Shown here piece after piece: positions 25,728 to 37,118 of a stretch of DNA of 39,241 nucleotides. The notes under the pieces were generated by a model. That model ran no database searches. It saw nothing but the letters and a program-made list of their open reading frames with translations, and was not told the origin of the DNA. Each line of letters starts with the position of its first letter. Position 1 is the stretch's first letter. This DNA is from an uncultured Alcaligenaceae bacterium. Lineage in GTDB: Bacteria; Pseudomonadota; Gammaproteobacteria; Burkholderiales; Burkholderiaceae_B. The position numbers were made by a program, and so were the translations under genes. The stretch spans positions 1 to 39,241 of the forward strand of contig CALBMZ010000056.1 in assembly GCA_937896225.1 (NCBI GenBank), written 5' to 3'.

Positions 25728-26790
25728 GCCACTTGATTCGATGCAGAACGACAAAATCATTGATGTTGCCGTCGGTGTCATTGAACGCACTGACGGCAAC
25801 ATTTTGTTTGGCCAACGACCTGAAGGCAAGCCGTGGTCTGGCTGGTGGGAATTACCTGGTGGCAAGCTTGAGCCTGGCGAAAGCTCTACCGAGGCGCTTA
25901 CTCGTGAGCTCAAAGAAGAGCTTGGTATCAGCGTAACCGAATCCAGGCCGTGGGTTACTCGTGTACATCACTACCCCACAACAACCGTTCGGTTGGCGTT
26001 TCATCGCGTCACCGCATGGCATGGCGAACCGCAAGGCCTAGAAAACCAAGCGCTATGCTGGCTAAGCCCCGCCCAAGCATTACAAACTGATCATCTTTTG
26101 CCCGCCACCTACCCCCCTTTAAAGTGGTTAAGTTTTCCTGATCTTTATGCTTTCACATCAGCCAGCAAAGGGTTTTCAGTCGAACAGCTGAAAAGCTTAG
26201 AAGGGTCAAACGACTCAAACGGGTCATACACTCTTCGAAGTCTTAAGCCTTCAACCACTGATCAAATTCAAACGTTTTTAAGAAAGCTTGAACATGCCTT
26301 GTCACATGGCATCAAACTTGTGCAGTGGCGTGAACCAGGCTGGTCAAACCACGACCCCTTGCACCACCAAACCTTTGAAGCTGCCCTAAATAAGTGTCGT
26401 GCCGCCCAGGCTCGACTGATGGTCAATAGCATTCACCCCCAAGCGTGGTGGCAACAAGCTGACGGCGTTCATTTACGTCAAATAAATGCCGTAGCGTTAC
26501 AAGCTCGGCCCAATCTTAGTGACCAACACTGGGTAGGGGTATCGGCTCACAATCTTGCAGAACTGAACCATGCCCAGAAAATCGATGCTGATTTTGTCAC
26601 GTTAAGCCCTGTTTTACCAACCGATTCGCACGCCGGCGCACCACACCTAGGTTGGCACGCATTTGATGCGCTTCGCATGCAAGCCGGTGTGCCTGTATAC
26701 GCCCTAGGTGGGCTCTCCCCGAGCGACTTAGTTATTGCTCGGCGCTTTGGCGGGCATGGGGTTGCCGGTATTGGCCAGTTCTTGGTCTGA
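25714..26790 (+). CDS. Nudix hydrolase fused to a ThiE/TenI-like domain
   Basis: The N-terminal Nudix domain (about residues 14-150) has VAVGVIERTDGNILFGQRP and a complete Nudix box GGKLEPGESSTEALTREL plus KEELGI, as in MutT proteins that clear oxidised nucleotides such as 8-oxo-dGTP. The C-terminal part (about 175-358) is a TIM-barrel segment like thiamine phosphate synthase: LVQWREP, GVHL, GVSAHN, DFVTLSPVLPTDSHAGAP, ALGGL. The ND and phosphate Lys of active ThiE are missing (MVNS and TDSH instead). Starts at 25714 and 25741 are both possible; neither has a clear ribosome-binding site. The 3' end overlaps the convergent efflux channel gene by 63 bases. Confidence 0.87.
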   Translation: MSSLKPLDSMQNDKIIDVAVGVIERTDGNILFGQRPEGKPWSGWWELPGGKLEPGESSTEALTRELKEELGISVTESRPWVTRVHHYPTTTVRLAFHRVTAWHGEPQGLENQALCWLSPAQALQTDHLLPATYPPLKWLSFPDLYAFTSASKGFSVEQLKSLEGSNDSNGSYTLRSLKPSTTDQIQTFLRKLEHALSHGIKLVQWREPGWSNHDPLHHQTFEAALNKCRAAQARLMVNSIHPQAWWQQADGVHLRQINAVALQARPNLSDQHWVGVSAHNLAELNHAQKIDADFVTLSPVLPTDSHAGAPHLGWHAFDALRMQAGVPVYALGGLSPSDLVIARRFGGHGVAGIGQFLV

Positions 26791-28254
26791 CCAACCCCCG
26801 CCTAGCGCAGAAATCAACTGCACACTGGCTACTAAGCGCTCACCCATTAAACTGATTTGAGTACGTTCATTGTTTAAGGCCGTGGTCTCTAAAACGGCCA
26901 CGCTTAAGTAGTCGACTAAACCTTGCTCATATTGATTTTGTGACAAGCGAACCGCTTCACGTGCGGCATCGACGGCTAACTTTTGCACTTCTTGTTCTTG
27001 GGCCTGAACACGTAATTGCACCATGGCATTGTCAACTTCTTGAATGGCATTCAACACGGTTAAGCGGTAGGCAGCAGCCTGCAAATCAAAATTTGCTTCG
27101 GCTTGCTCAACACGAGACGCTCGCAGACCGCCATCAAACAAACTGAATGCTAAGGCTGGGCCAATCGCCCAGATCTGAGCGGGTGCCGTAAACCACTTTG
27201 CCGTATCAGCCGTCTGAAAACCAAAGTTTCCATTCAGCGTGAAGTCGGGAAACCACGCTGCAGTCGCCACCCCAATTTGAGCATTTGCAGCAGCCGTTTT
27301 ACGCTCGGCTTGGGCAATATCTGGGCGTCGTTCTAGCAGTGTAGAGGGCACACCAACCGGCACCGTTGGCGGCTTAATCAACCAATTGACGTGAGCCGCA
27401 ATATTTAGAGCAGAAGGCGATCGAGCAAGCAACACGGCGATTGCATTTTCTAGTTGGATACGTTGCCACTCTAGGTTAATTAATTGCGCTCGCGTACTTT
27501 CAAGTTGCGTGCGCGATACTGCCACATCACTCTTTCCTGAAATACCTGCCTTATAACGATTTTCCGTTAAAGCTAAAGACCTTTGATACGCAGCAACCGT
27601 TGCTGCTAACAAACTCTTTTGGGCGTCAAGCACCCTTAGCTGAAAATACGTCGTCGCCAAAATCGTTTGCTGGCTCAAACGAACACCAGCCAAATTGGCC
27701 GCACTGGCCAGCATAGAGGCTTCATTAGCCTCAACATTGCGACGTATGCCACCCCACAAGTCAAGTTGCCATGAGGCCCCGACGTTAGCGCCGTAACGAG
27801 TTTGCGGCGCGGGGTTAACATCAAACCCCCCGCCTGTTGTGCTGAAGGGTGCATCTGACCGAGTTAAATCAGCATTTAAGCCTAAAGTTGGGTATTGTGC
27901 CGAGCTGGCTTGTTTAACCAACGCCAAGGCATTTCGTAACTGCGCCTGGGCCTGTGCAACCGTTAAGTTACTTTGGTTTAAATCAACCATTAAGCCTGTC
28001 AAAATAGGGTCTTTATAAATTTCCCACCAGTCAGCTGAAACCGTCTGCTTGGAAGCATCGAATATTTTCCAACCCTCAACGTCTTTAAACTGCGCCCCAG
28101 TATCTAAGGGTGGCCTGACATAATCAGGCCCAACCGAACAGGCACTAAGCAAACCGGCAAACAACAACGAACAAACGCGTTTTAACCGACCCATTGCGCG
28201 TTGGGTATTCTGAGGGTTCTGACTGTCTTTCGTACTCATATTCAAATCGTTCAT
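26728..28254 (-). CDS. NodT-type outer membrane efflux lipoprotein
   Basis: This TolC-class channel, of about 508 residues, forms the outer membrane exit of the adjacent RND pump. It has a lipobox GLLSAC after a short signal, then CSVGPDYVRPP, the NodT family start. Two repeats of the outer membrane efflux protein domain follow, including SWQLDLWGGIRRNVEA, QLESTRAQLINLEWQRIQLENAIAVLL and ERRPDIAQAERKTAAANAQIGVA. The ATG at 28254 is preceded by AAAGG; a GTG three bases earlier is also possible. It begins eight bases after the second RND gene, so pump and channel are one operon. Confidence 0.93.
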   Translation of the reverse strand: MNDLNMSTKDSQNPQNTQRAMGRLKRVCSLLFAGLLSACSVGPDYVRPPLDTGAQFKDVEGWKIFDASKQTVSADWWEIYKDPILTGLMVDLNQSNLTVAQAQAQLRNALALVKQASSAQYPTLGLNADLTRSDAPFSTTGGGFDVNPAPQTRYGANVGASWQLDLWGGIRRNVEANEASMLASAANLAGVRLSQQTILATTYFQLRVLDAQKSLLAATVAAYQRSLALTENRYKAGISGKSDVAVSRTQLESTRAQLINLEWQRIQLENAIAVLLARSPSALNIAAHVNWLIKPPTVPVGVPSTLLERRPDIAQAERKTAAANAQIGVATAAWFPDFTLNGNFGFQTADTAKWFTAPAQIWAIGPALAFSLFDGGLRASRVEQAEANFDLQAAAYRLTVLNAIQEVDNAMVQLRVQAQEQEVQKLAVDAAREAVRLSQNQYEQGLVDYLSVAVLETTALNNERTQISLMGERLVASVQLISALGGGWSDQELANTGNPMPAKAPSNN

Positions 28255-28262
28255 CACATCCT

Positions 28263-31200
28263 TTAAGGGGTTGGCAACGATTGTTGACGTTTGATTGTAC
28301 GCAACCTATCAAGATACAAGTAAACAACCGGGGTCGTGTAGAGGGTTAGCAACTGGCTCATGACTAAGCCACCAACAATTGTGATGCCTAAGGGTTGGCG
28401 TATTTCAGCCCCCGCGCCATGCGCCAAAACCAGTGGAATAGCCCCCGCAATGGCTGCTAAAGTTGTCATTAAAATAGGGCGTAAGCGTGTCAAGCTTGCA
28501 GCATGAATGGCTTGACGAGGTGTCATACCTTGCCGACGCTGCGCATCTAGAGCGAAGTCAACCATCATGATGGCATTCTTTTTAACAATGCCGATGAGTA
28601 AAAACAAACCAATAAATGCGATTAAGGTAAATTCGGTTTTCAATAACAGCAAAGCCAGCAACGCCCCCACCCCAGCTGAAGGTAAAGTCGACAAAATCGT
28701 TAAGGGGTGTATGGCACTTTCATACAAGATACCCAGCACAATGTACATGGTCACCAACGCCGCCAAAATCAACCAAGGCAAACGCATCAGTGTGCTTTGT
28801 AAAAGCTGAGCAGTACCCTGAAAGCTTGCCTGTATGCGGTCGCTTGGTAAATTTATTTCAGCTACGGCTTGGTCTATGGCTGCTACCGCATCACCTAGGG
28901 CCACATCAGGCGCCAAATTAAATGAAATGGTGTCAGCCACCGACAGCCCCTGATGGCTCACACTTATAGGCGCATTGCGCATTTCTATTTTTGCCAACGT
29001 GGTGAGGGGCACTTGTTGCCCGCTTGAACTGATAATCATGACCCGGTCAAGCGACTGCACACCTTGAGAAAAGCGTGGGTCAACATTCAGCACCACACGA
29101 TACTGATTCAAATTACCATAAATCACCGACACTTGACGCTGAGCAAATGAATTGTTCAAAGCCGAAGCGATCGCTTGCATCGACACACCCAAGCGGGCAG
29201 CTTGATCACGATCAATAGTGATTGTTGCTTGGTTGCCGCTGTCTTCAACATCAGTTTGCACGTCTGTTAACTCGGGTAAAGCACTCATGGCGCGTTGAAC
29301 TTTCACGCGCCACTCACGCAAATCATTAAAGTCTGAAGCCAATAACGTATATTGGTATTGTGCCGCTGACGATCGACCCCCTGCTCTCACGTCTTGTGCG
29401 GCCACAAGCGTTAACCGCGCACCCGGCGTAGTCGATAATTGTGGCCTTAGCCGATTAATCACTTCTTGAGCAGAAGCTTTGCGTTCCGCACGAGGCGCTA
29501 ATTGCACCGCCAAAAAACTACTGTTACTACCACCTGAACCCCGCGCATAAGCTGTGACGCTTTTAACGGCTGGGTCGCGCATCAACACTTGTCGGAAGTG
29601 ATCTAGCTTGGGTTGCATCGACTTAAAAGACACCCCATCGTCGACCGAGAAAAAACCCAACAACAAACCAATATCTTGAGAAGGAAAAAAACCTTTGGGC
29701 ACCACGCTGTACAGGTAAAAATTAAAACCAACAGCGGCTACAAGGGTGATGAGCATGATTCGACCATGGTTGAGCGCCCAATTTAAGCTGCGCCCATAAC
29801 CATCATGCATGCGTTGCATCAGCTTACCACTCGAGGCTAATGTTTCCGTATCGTCTTTCTTGGCAGCTATGCCCTTGGTGCTTGTGCCTTGAGCTGCATT
29901 CACCTCTAAAAGGGTGTTTAAGCTGTCATGATGGGGTCCACTATTCACTGGCTCAGCATCAAGCCCAGCAGGCTTTTTACGACGTTTTAGTAGCAAAGCC
30001 GCCATCATGGGCGTTAACGTTAGCGATACGACCAGTGAAATTAAAATCGATACGGTTAATGTGACGGCAAACTCGCCAAACAACCGGCCTGGCAAACCCC
30101 CAATAAATAAAATAGGTATAAATACAGCAATGAGTGACAAGCTCATTGACAACACCGTAAAGCTCACTTCTCGCGCCCCACGTAACGTCGCTCGAAACGG
30201 GCTCAAACCCCGCTCTATATAACGCATTATATTTTCAAGTACGACGATGGCGTCGTCGACCACAAAGCCGGTTGCAATAATCAACGCCATCAATGACATG
30301 GTGTTAATTGAAAACCCTAATAAATAAATAACCCCAAAGGTACCGATTAATGAAACGGGTATCGCAGCGGCAGGAATAAGGGCGGCTCTGAAGTTACGTA
30401 AAAACAGTAAAACCACCCCAATCACGAGAGCAACCGCAATCACTAGGGTTAACTGCGCCTCTTCAACTGATGCTCGAATACCTGGGGTACGATCTTGCGC
30501 CACGTCCATATCAACGCCGGCAGGCAACATCGCTTGTAGTGCCGGTAAATCGCCCCTTATTTGATCAACTGTCGCAATAATGTTGGCATTGGTTTGCGGC
30601 CTGATCAGTAACAAAATAGCCCTTTTATCATTGAAATACCCCACGTTATCAAGGTTTTCAACTGAATCGCTCACCTTTGCGACGTCTTGCAAACGCAAAA
30701 CAGCCCCATTATTTTGACGAATGACGATGGATTGGTAATCGGCGGCACGGTCTAATTTGCTATCACTAATAATTTGCCATTGTTGATCACTGTTTTCAAC
30801 AACACCTCTTGGCTTGGTCGAGTTTGCAGCAACAATCGCTTGCCGCACTTGGTCAAGTGACACCCCATAATGAAGCAGCGCATCGGGTTGTAAATCAACT
30901 CGTACCGCAGGCAGTGAGCTACCCGCAATTTGCACCTCACCAACACCTGGCACTTGCGCTAAGCGCTGTTGTAAAACATTAGAGGCCAAATCATATAAAG
31001 CGCCTGGAGTCGCCGTATCAGAAGTCAAGGCCAATGTCATAATCGGTGCCCCACTCGGGTTCACACGCCGATATGTTGGGGCGGCATTCATGCCACTTGG
31101 CAGAGAGGCTAAAGCCGCATTAATGGCGGCTTGCACGTCATTAGATGCTTGGTAAACGTCACGATCGAGGTCAAACTGCATGGTGATGCGAGTTGAACCC

Positions 31201-31457
31201 TCGGTACTTCTCGAGGTCATCTCTGACACACCCGAAATCGTACCTAAGGCCCGCTCAAGCGGCATCGCCACGCTTGAGGCCATCACCTCAGGGCTAGCAC
31301 CTGGCAATGCCGCCTGCACATAAATAATGGGAAACTCAATACGCGGTAAAGGTGCAATCGGCAGCTGATGCCGTGCGAGCAAACCCGCTAAAACCACTCC
31401 CGTCCATATCAAAATGGTCGCAACTGGGCGCACCACAAAGATAGCTGAAAACCTCAT
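28263..31457 (-). CDS. RND multidrug efflux permease, MdtC-like subunit
   Basis: This is a proton-driven RND pump of 1064 residues with twelve membrane helices and two large periplasmic loops. Proton relay residues are present: Asp401-Asp402 in TM4 ([13 protein letters not shown]) and the Lys in TM10 ([15 protein letters not shown]). It resembles MdtC, which forms a mixed trimer with MdtB in enterobacteria. A hydrophilic stretch of about 50 residues (about 496-546) lies in the cytoplasmic loop between TM6 and TM7, longer than in its partner. The start overlaps the upstream RND stop as ATGA. Substrates cannot be predicted; MdtABC of E. coli exports novobiocin and bile salts. Confidence 0.93.
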   Translation of the reverse strand: MRFSAIFVVRPVATILIWTGVVLAGLLARHQLPIAPLPRIEFPIIYVQAALPGASPEVMASSVAMPLERALGTISGVSEMTSRSTEGSTRITMQFDLDRDVYQASNDVQAAINAALASLPSGMNAAPTYRRVNPSGAPIMTLALTSDTATPGALYDLASNVLQQRLAQVPGVGEVQIAGSSLPAVRVDLQPDALLHYGVSLDQVRQAIVAANSTKPRGVVENSDQQWQIISDSKLDRAADYQSIVIRQNNGAVLRLQDVAKVSDSVENLDNVGYFNDKRAILLLIRPQTNANIIATVDQIRGDLPALQAMLPAGVDMDVAQDRTPGIRASVEEAQLTLVIAVALVIGVVLLFLRNFRAALIPAAAIPVSLIGTFGVIYLLGFSINTMSLMALIIATGFVVDDAIVVLENIMRYIERGLSPFRATLRGAREVSFTVLSMSLSLIAVFIPILFIGGLPGRLFGEFAVTLTVSILISLVVSLTLTPMMAALLLKRRKKPAGLDAEPVNSGPHHDSLNTLLEVNAAQGTSTKGIAAKKDDTETLASSGKLMQRMHDGYGRSLNWALNHGRIMLITLVAAVGFNFYLYSVVPKGFFPSQDIGLLLGFFSVDDGVSFKSMQPKLDHFRQVLMRDPAVKSVTAYARGSGGSNSSFLAVQLAPRAERKASAQEVINRLRPQLSTTPGARLTLVAAQDVRAGGRSSAAQYQYTLLASDFNDLREWRVKVQRAMSALPELTDVQTDVEDSGNQATITIDRDQAARLGVSMQAIASALNNSFAQRQVSVIYGNLNQYRVVLNVDPRFSQGVQSLDRVMIISSSGQQVPLTTLAKIEMRNAPISVSHQGLSVADTISFNLAPDVALGDAVAAIDQAVAEINLPSDRIQASFQGTAQLLQSTLMRLPWLILAALVTMYIVLGILYESAIHPLTILSTLPSAGVGALLALLLLKTEFTLIAFIGLFLLIGIVKKNAIMMVDFALDAQRRQGMTPRQAIHAASLTRLRPILMTTLAAIAGAIPLVLAHGAGAEIRQPLGITIVGGLVMSQLLTLYTTPVVYLYLDRLRTIKRQQSLPTP

Positions 31458-34400
31458 GACAAATCAGGACGACGAACGAGGGCTTGGTAACGTTTACCGA
31501 GCCGATCAAAAAACAAGTAAATAACAGGTGTTGTGAATAGCGTCAGCACTTGACTTACTAACAGGCCGCCCACCATCACTAAACCCAGAGGTTGACGTAA
31601 CTCTGAACCCACCCCCGAAGACAACATCAGCGGTAGCGCGCCAAACAAAGCAGCAAGCGTTGTCATTAAAATAGGTCGAAACCTTAATAATGCAGCCTGA
31701 TGGATCGCTTTTTCGGGAGACAAACCTAAATGGCGCTCGGCTTCAAGTGCAAAATCGATCATCATGATGGCATTCTTCTTAACGATACCAATTAAAAGAA
31801 TGATGCCAATCACCCCCATCATATCGAGCTCATGACGAGCCAGTATCAACGCCAGTAACGCCCCAATAGCCGCTGACGGCAATGTCGACAAAATAGTAAT
31901 GGGGTGTATGAAGCTCTCATACAGCACGCCCAACACAATGTACATGGTCACAACAGCGGCTAAAACTAGCCAAAGCGTGCTGCTCAGTGACGCTTCAAAA
32001 GCCTGTGCAGCCCCTTGAAAGCGCGTCACCACGCTGGCAGGTAAGTTTAATTCTTTTTGTGCCGCCGTCACGGCCATCACAGCGTCAGATAATGAGACGC
32101 CTGAGGTGAGGTTAAAAGAAATCGTTGCGACCGGAAACTGGCCTAAACGGTTCACCACCAGAGGGGTTTTGGCGGCTTCAATCTTAGCCACACTGCTAAT
32201 CGGCACCGGCGCGCCTTGCGCTGTTGCTACAAAGATATGGCTCAGAGCGGAAGCGTCTTGCGCAAACTCAGGCGCGACTTCAATCACAACTCGATATTGA
32301 TTTGATTGCGTAAAAATAGTTGAAATTTGCCGTTGCCCCAACGCATCGTAAAGGGCTTGATCAATAGCGCTCGCAGTTACCCCAAGCCTTGCAGCGGCAT
32401 CGCGATCAATCACCACACGGATTGCAGAACCCTGACTTTGCACATCGTCTGTGACATCAACTAACGACGGTAGTTGCTTTAACCGCTCAACAAAAACAGG
32501 AACCCATTGATCAAGCACTTTTTGGTCAGAAGACTCAAGCGTGAACTGATATTGTGTGCGGGTCGTGCGGTCTTCAATCGTTAAATCTTGTACTGGTTGA
32601 AAATAAAACCGCAAGTCTGTTTCAGTTGCCACTTTGTTTTTCAACTGCTCAATGATGGTGGCAATGTTGGCACGACCACTTGCTTGAGGTTTCAGCGCAA
32701 TCGTCATACGGGCCACATTGACAGAAGCATTTAAACCATCAACCCCAACAAATGAAGCGATCGATTCAACCGCTGGGTCTTTTTGTAATAACGCCACAGC
32801 AGCGAGTTGGCGCTGCGACATCGCTTCAAACGATAAACTTTGAGGGGCAACGGTGGTGACCTGTATCAACCCCGTATCTTGTTGTGGAAAAAAACCTTTG
32901 GGCACTAACGCATACAAAACTGCCGTTAACACAAAAGTACCCAAGGCAACCCAAAGTGTGGTTTTTTGATGCCCAAGCACCCACTGCAAACCCACGTCAT
33001 ACCCAGATATAAGTCGCGTTGTCCAATGTTTAGCGCCTGCATGCTTAATGCTGTCACGCTTGAGTAATCGTGCACACATCATCGGTGTCAAAGTTAAAGA
33101 AATCAGCAACGACAATAAAATAGCGACTGCGAGTGTAATGGCAAACTCGCGAAATAATCGCCCCACCACTTCTTGCATAAAGAGCAAAGGAATCAATACC
33201 GCAATCAGCGACAAAGTAAGCGACACCAGCGTAAAACTGATTTGCGCCGCACCCTTTATGGCAGCCTTAAACGCAGTCTCACCTTTTTCAATGTAACGAG
33301 CAATATTTTCGATCATGACAATGGCATCATCGACCACAAAGCCCGTTGCAATAGTTAAAGCCATTAACGTTAAATTATTGATACTAAAACCTGACAGATA
33401 CATCACCCCAAACGTACCGACTAACGATAGGGGTACCACCACACTTGGAATTAAAGTAGCGCTCAATGTTCGAAGGAAAACAAAAGTGACCCAAACTACC
33501 AATGCAATGGCCACCATCATTTCGTTGCGTACATCTCGAATGGATGCGCGTATAGTCTCGGTTCGGTCTGACATCAGTTTGATGTCAACACCCGCTGGCA
33601 GTGACTCTTTTAAGTTTGGTAACAACACACGTATGCGGTCGACCACGTCGATTACGTTTGCACCAGGCTGTCGTTGTACCGTCAACAAAATGGCTTGCTG
33701 ATCATTGGCCCAAGCCGCCAAACGTTCGTCTTCCGCCCCCATGCGCGCCTGTGCGACATCTCCTAATCTTAGTGGGGCACCATTTCGATATGCAATCACC
33801 AACTGCTGGTAATCTTGAATGGACTGCAACTGGTCATTCGCGTTGATACTGGTTGACCTAAGTGGGCCGCTAAGCGTACCTTTGGGTTGATTCACATTGG
33901 CAGACGTGATGGCATTTCGAACGTCTTGTAACGTTAACCCATACGATGCCAAAGCTTGGGGAGTGACGCTAATACGCACCGCAGGGCGTTGACCACCGGC
34001 TACCGACACCAAACCCACCCCTGAAATTTGCGACAAGCGTTGTGCAATGCGCGTGTCGACTAAATCTCGAACTTGAGGCAACGGCACTGAAGATGACGTC
34101 ACAGCTAAGGTCAGAACTGGTGCATCAGCCGGGTTCACCTTGTTATAAACAGGTGGGGCAGGCAAATCGGTTGGCAACAGCCTCACAACGGCGTTCAGAG
34201 CCGCCTGTACTTGCTGTTCCGCGACATCAAGCCCGAGATCAAGCACAAACTGTAGGGTAATCGTTGATACCCCCGCCGCGCTGCTGGATGACATTTGCCT
34301 TAACCCGGGCGTTTGCGCCAACTGTCGCTCTAGCGGAGAAGTGACCAATGCCGTCATTGTTTCAGCATTAGCACCAGGGTAAAAAGTTGATACCTGTATA

Positions 34401-34531
34401 GTAGGATAGTCGACTTCTGGCAAAGAAGATACCGGCAAAAGTTGCCAAGCCAATATGCCTGACAACAACAAAGCCAACATTGAGAGAATGGTGGCAACAG
34501 GCCGTTCTATGAAAACGCGAGAGACTTGCAC
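31454..34531 (-). CDS. RND multidrug efflux permease, MdtB-like subunit
   Basis: The 1025-residue RND permease is paralogous to the next gene downstream. It has Asp401-Asp402 in TM4 ([13 protein letters not shown]) and the TM10 Lys motif [18 protein letters not shown], so proton coupling appears intact. The start [14 protein letters not shown] and the porter-loop segments ([20 protein letters not shown]) fit MdtB. Tandem, non-identical RND genes with one adaptor suggest a heterotrimeric pump. It begins eight bases after the adaptor gene. Confidence 0.93.
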   Translation of the reverse strand: MQVSRVFIERPVATILSMLALLLSGILAWQLLPVSSLPEVDYPTIQVSTFYPGANAETMTALVTSPLERQLAQTPGLRQMSSSSAAGVSTITLQFVLDLGLDVAEQQVQAALNAVVRLLPTDLPAPPVYNKVNPADAPVLTLAVTSSSVPLPQVRDLVDTRIAQRLSQISGVGLVSVAGGQRPAVRISVTPQALASYGLTLQDVRNAITSANVNQPKGTLSGPLRSTSINANDQLQSIQDYQQLVIAYRNGAPLRLGDVAQARMGAEDERLAAWANDQQAILLTVQRQPGANVIDVVDRIRVLLPNLKESLPAGVDIKLMSDRTETIRASIRDVRNEMMVAIALVVWVTFVFLRTLSATLIPSVVVPLSLVGTFGVMYLSGFSINNLTLMALTIATGFVVDDAIVMIENIARYIEKGETAFKAAIKGAAQISFTLVSLTLSLIAVLIPLLFMQEVVGRLFREFAITLAVAILLSLLISLTLTPMMCARLLKRDSIKHAGAKHWTTRLISGYDVGLQWVLGHQKTTLWVALGTFVLTAVLYALVPKGFFPQQDTGLIQVTTVAPQSLSFEAMSQRQLAAVALLQKDPAVESIASFVGVDGLNASVNVARMTIALKPQASGRANIATIIEQLKNKVATETDLRFYFQPVQDLTIEDRTTRTQYQFTLESSDQKVLDQWVPVFVERLKQLPSLVDVTDDVQSQGSAIRVVIDRDAAARLGVTASAIDQALYDALGQRQISTIFTQSNQYRVVIEVAPEFAQDASALSHIFVATAQGAPVPISSVAKIEAAKTPLVVNRLGQFPVATISFNLTSGVSLSDAVMAVTAAQKELNLPASVVTRFQGAAQAFEASLSSTLWLVLAAVVTMYIVLGVLYESFIHPITILSTLPSAAIGALLALILARHELDMMGVIGIILLIGIVKKNAIMMIDFALEAERHLGLSPEKAIHQAALLRFRPILMTTLAALFGALPLMLSSGVGSELRQPLGLVMVGGLLVSQVLTLFTTPVIYLFFDRLGKRYQALVRRPDLS

Positions 34532-34539
34532 TATATTTC

Positions 34540-35715
34540 TCAGTTCAACGGTGCGTTAGCGACTTTCACAACAGAACCTTCGCGCAAACGATCAGTACCT
34601 TCTAAAACAACTTGATCGCCCACCTCAAGGCCAGATAAGACTTCAACAACGTCTTGATTACGAGCACCCGTTTTGACAGGCTGAATAGTCACCTTTTGAT
34701 CGGGCTGAACCAAGAACACGAAAGCACCTTGACTGTTTTGTTGAATTGCACCGGCCGATACCGTCAAGACATTGTCACGTTTTTGAACGCGAAGCTTAAC
34801 ATTCACAAATTGATTGGGAAACAAAGAATCATCTTGGTTTGTAAAGCGGGCTTTTAGCTTAAAGGTACCGGTTGTGAGATCAATTTGATTGTCTAACGTC
34901 GTCAACTCACCCGCTGCCAATAACCTTGTGTCTTGGCGATCAAACACTTCAACCGGCAACACTTGATTGTTTTGAAGGGGCTCACGCACCTGCGTTAAAT
35001 CGCCTTCTGGTAAAGTAAAAATAACAGAGATTGGCTGGGTTTGCGTAATGACCACCAAACCTTGTACATCGTTAGCGGTTAACAAGTTACCCACATCGAC
35101 CTTTCGAAGACCTAAACGACCTGAAATAGGGGCCCGTATTTGTGTGAAATCTAATTGCAGTTTTGCGTCATCTACCGTGGCTTGATCACTTTTAACTTGC
35201 CCTTCAAGCTGACGCACCAATGCTACTTGCGTATCAACTTGTTGAACCGGTATGGAGTCTTGTTTACGTAAGGTTTGATAACGTTCCAACGTACGACGTG
35301 CGTTATCAAGTAGCGCTACATTTTGCTGTTGCTGACCTAATGTTTTAGACAGAGCGGCCTCATAAGCACGGGGGTCAATTCGGGCCAACAACTGGCCTTT
35401 TTCAACAAACTCTCCCTCGATAAAAAGTACCTCAACCAATTGCCCTTGTACACGGCTTCTAACGGTTACCGAGTTATAAGGCGTAACCGTACCCAGAGCA
35501 CTAAGGAATATATCTAACGAGACGTTTTTAACCTTGACAACCCGAACAGGTATGGTGAGGTTACTACCCCGACTTGATACGGTTGTATTTTTAGCTGGCG
35601 CACTAGGCCATAAAAACCAAACTGATACCACTACGATGACAAGCAAAAGCAAAAAAATCGTTTTGCTTAATTTTTTGAGCGGATTCAAGCCTTGCTTGAA
35701 CTGCGGTTGCGGCAT
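34540..35715 (-). CDS. Efflux periplasmic adaptor (membrane fusion protein), MdtA-like
   Basis: This adaptor, of about 391 residues, links the RND pump to the outer membrane channel. It has an N-terminal membrane anchor (about residues 17-36), no lipobox, then the lipoyl half-motif [23 protein letters not shown], a helical hairpin (about 110-170), [19 protein letters not shown], and a beta-barrel/membrane-proximal domain ending [20 protein letters not shown]. The order of domains fits HlyD/MdtA. ATG at 35715 has GGA eight bases upstream; an ATG at 35721 is also possible. Only about 18 bases separate it from zapD, so no room for a usual promoter is seen. Confidence 0.92.
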   Translation of the reverse strand: MPQPQFKQGLNPLKKLSKTIFLLLLVIVVVSVWFLWPSAPAKNTTVSSRGSNLTIPVRVVKVKNVSLDIFLSALGTVTPYNSVTVRSRVQGQLVEVLFIEGEFVEKGQLLARIDPRAYEAALSKTLGQQQQNVALLDNARRTLERYQTLRKQDSIPVQQVDTQVALVRQLEGQVKSDQATVDDAKLQLDFTQIRAPISGRLGLRKVDVGNLLTANDVQGLVVITQTQPISVIFTLPEGDLTQVREPLQNNQVLPVEVFDRQDTRLLAAGELTTLDNQIDLTTGTFKLKARFTNQDDSLFPNQFVNVKLRVQKRDNVLTVSAGAIQQNSQGAFVFLVQPDQKVTIQPVKTGARNQDVVEVLSGLEVGDQVVLEGTDRLREGSVVKVANAPLN

Positions 35716-35733
35716 GATCATGTTCCGTCATAT

Positions 35734-36483
35734 TTAAAGGCCACACAACGCATATTTAAAGTTTACGTCATGGTTAACTGTTTGTATTTTAAGACTGTCA
35801 TCGAGCCTAGAAAACCTGACCCACATCATATGTTTATTTCCACTCATTTCAGGGTAAACATCATCATCTTGATTAACCCAAACTTGCAAGATGTGATAAG
35901 ACTTACCATCGAGCGAACGTTGAAATGACCCTGCATTGGCCAAAGCTGTGTTGGGCTCTCCCGCTTGGCGCAATAATTGCAAGGTTAATTGAATGGCACA
36001 TCGAAGTGGATCGACCGAAGACAGCCATTTATTTAAGTCGGCATGGCGCTGCGCATCGCTACGATGTTGCCAGGCTAACAAAGATGCACTGTCAATTTGT
36101 GCGGCCGCCCCAGCGATCGATAAGCGACCTCTTACGGCGACCAACCAATCATTGTCTCGAATCGCTTGCCCAATACGACCTAAGCTATTTAAGTCATCTA
36201 AAACCGTATCTATTGACTGCAAAATGCTTTTAATCGCCTCGACGTCTGCGGTGGGGTGTTCCATGTACCCCGCGATGGTTAGCTTTTGCCGCATTAAATC
36301 TTGTGAAAGCGCGCTTTTAATGTCGGCACGATCTGTTATGTCAAGCATGTCAAATAACGCAGTGAGTGCAATTTGATGCATACGAGGGTCAGAGTGTTGC
36401 GCCAAAAGGTGCATGCGCTCGAGCAACGACTCGAGCCGCAAAACGGTACGAACACGCTCGCTAAAAGGGTATTCAAAGCGCAT
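35734..36483 (-). CDS. zapD: Cell division protein ZapD
   Basis: ZapD (YacF, DUF1342) binds FtsZ and promotes bundling of protofilaments at mid-cell. The 249-residue protein starts MRFEYPFSERVRTVLRLESLLERM, the conserved N-terminal helical region, and has the middle DLMRQKLTIAGYMEHP and C-terminal beta domain with CAIQLTLQLLRQAGEP. Length matches the family. The order coaE-zapD is conserved in many proteobacteria. It is followed almost immediately by the efflux operon, which is unusual company. Confidence 0.93.
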   Translation of the reverse strand: MRFEYPFSERVRTVLRLESLLERMHLLAQHSDPRMHQIALTALFDMLDITDRADIKSALSQDLMRQKLTIAGYMEHPTADVEAIKSILQSIDTVLDDLNSLGRIGQAIRDNDWLVAVRGRLSIAGAAAQIDSASLLAWQHRSDAQRHADLNKWLSSVDPLRCAIQLTLQLLRQAGEPNTALANAGSFQRSLDGKSYHILQVWVNQDDDVYPEMSGNKHMMWVRFSRLDDSLKIQTVNHDVNFKYALCGL

Positions 36484-36509
36484 AAAAGAACCTAGTTAGA
36501 CCAATTATT

Positions 36510-37118
36510 TCAATCATAGCCCTCAAGGTTACACCACTGACGATGCAATTCCAACACTTGTTTGATTAGTGCGCCCAGATCGGCTTGCTGACCATTATTG
36601 ATCGTGTCGTCAGCTAACGTTTGACGCTGCTCTCGGGTAGCCTGAGTTAACAAAATCGACTCAATTTCAGCGGTTGTTAAACCGCTACGCTTTTTCACCC
36701 TTTCAATTTGCGTTTCGGGGTCGCAATCAACCACGCACACTCGATCGACTTCGTTGAGCCAGCGACGAGTTTCAACGAGTAACGGCACGACAAAAACAAT
36801 ATAGAAGCCCCTTGCTTGCCTGGCCTTTTCGTGCACAGAATGAGCGATCATCGGATGTAGGATTGATTCCAATATTTTTCTTTGGTCAGGGTCTGCAAAA
36901 ACATGCTGGCGCATCAACGCGCGATTGAGTGAGCCGTCAGCAGCACGCATGTGTTGACCAAAACGGTCAACAATGGACGGCATCGCCAAACCATTTGGTG
37001 CGGTTAATTGGTGCGCCACCACATCCGTATCAATGACTGACGCGCCCTGTTCAGCCAAAATATTGGCTACTTGGGTTTTGCCAGACCCCATACCACCCGT
37101 CAAACCTATTTTAAGCAT
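36510..37118 (-). CDS. coaE: Dephospho-CoA kinase
   Basis: CoaE carries out the last step of coenzyme A synthesis, phosphorylating the ribose 3'-hydroxyl of dephospho-CoA. The 202-residue protein starts MLKIGLTGGMGSGKTQVA with the P-loop at residues 8-15, followed by VIDTDVVAHQL, the lid/substrate segment LESILHPMI, VVPLLVET and VDCDPETQIERVKKRSGLT. I placed the start at 37118; a longer frame would add 35 residues copied from inside pilD and is not family-like. It overlaps the pilD stop by eight bases, the classical pilD-coaE-zapD arrangement. Confidence 0.95.
   Translation of the reverse strand: MLKIGLTGGMGSGKTQVANILAEQGASVIDTDVVAHQLTAPNGLAMPSIVDRFGQHMRAADGSLNRALMRQHVFADPDQRKILESILHPMIAHSVHEKARQARGFYIVFVVPLLVETRRWLNEVDRVCVVDCDPETQIERVKKRSGLTTAEIESILLTQATREQRQTLADDTINNGQQADLGALIKQVLELHRQWCNLEGYD

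Noticed and set aside
33315-33701. Open frame of 128 codons antisense to the MdtB-like gene
   Set aside because: Low-complexity Thr/Met/Ile-rich translation typical of antisense to hydrophobic membrane helices.
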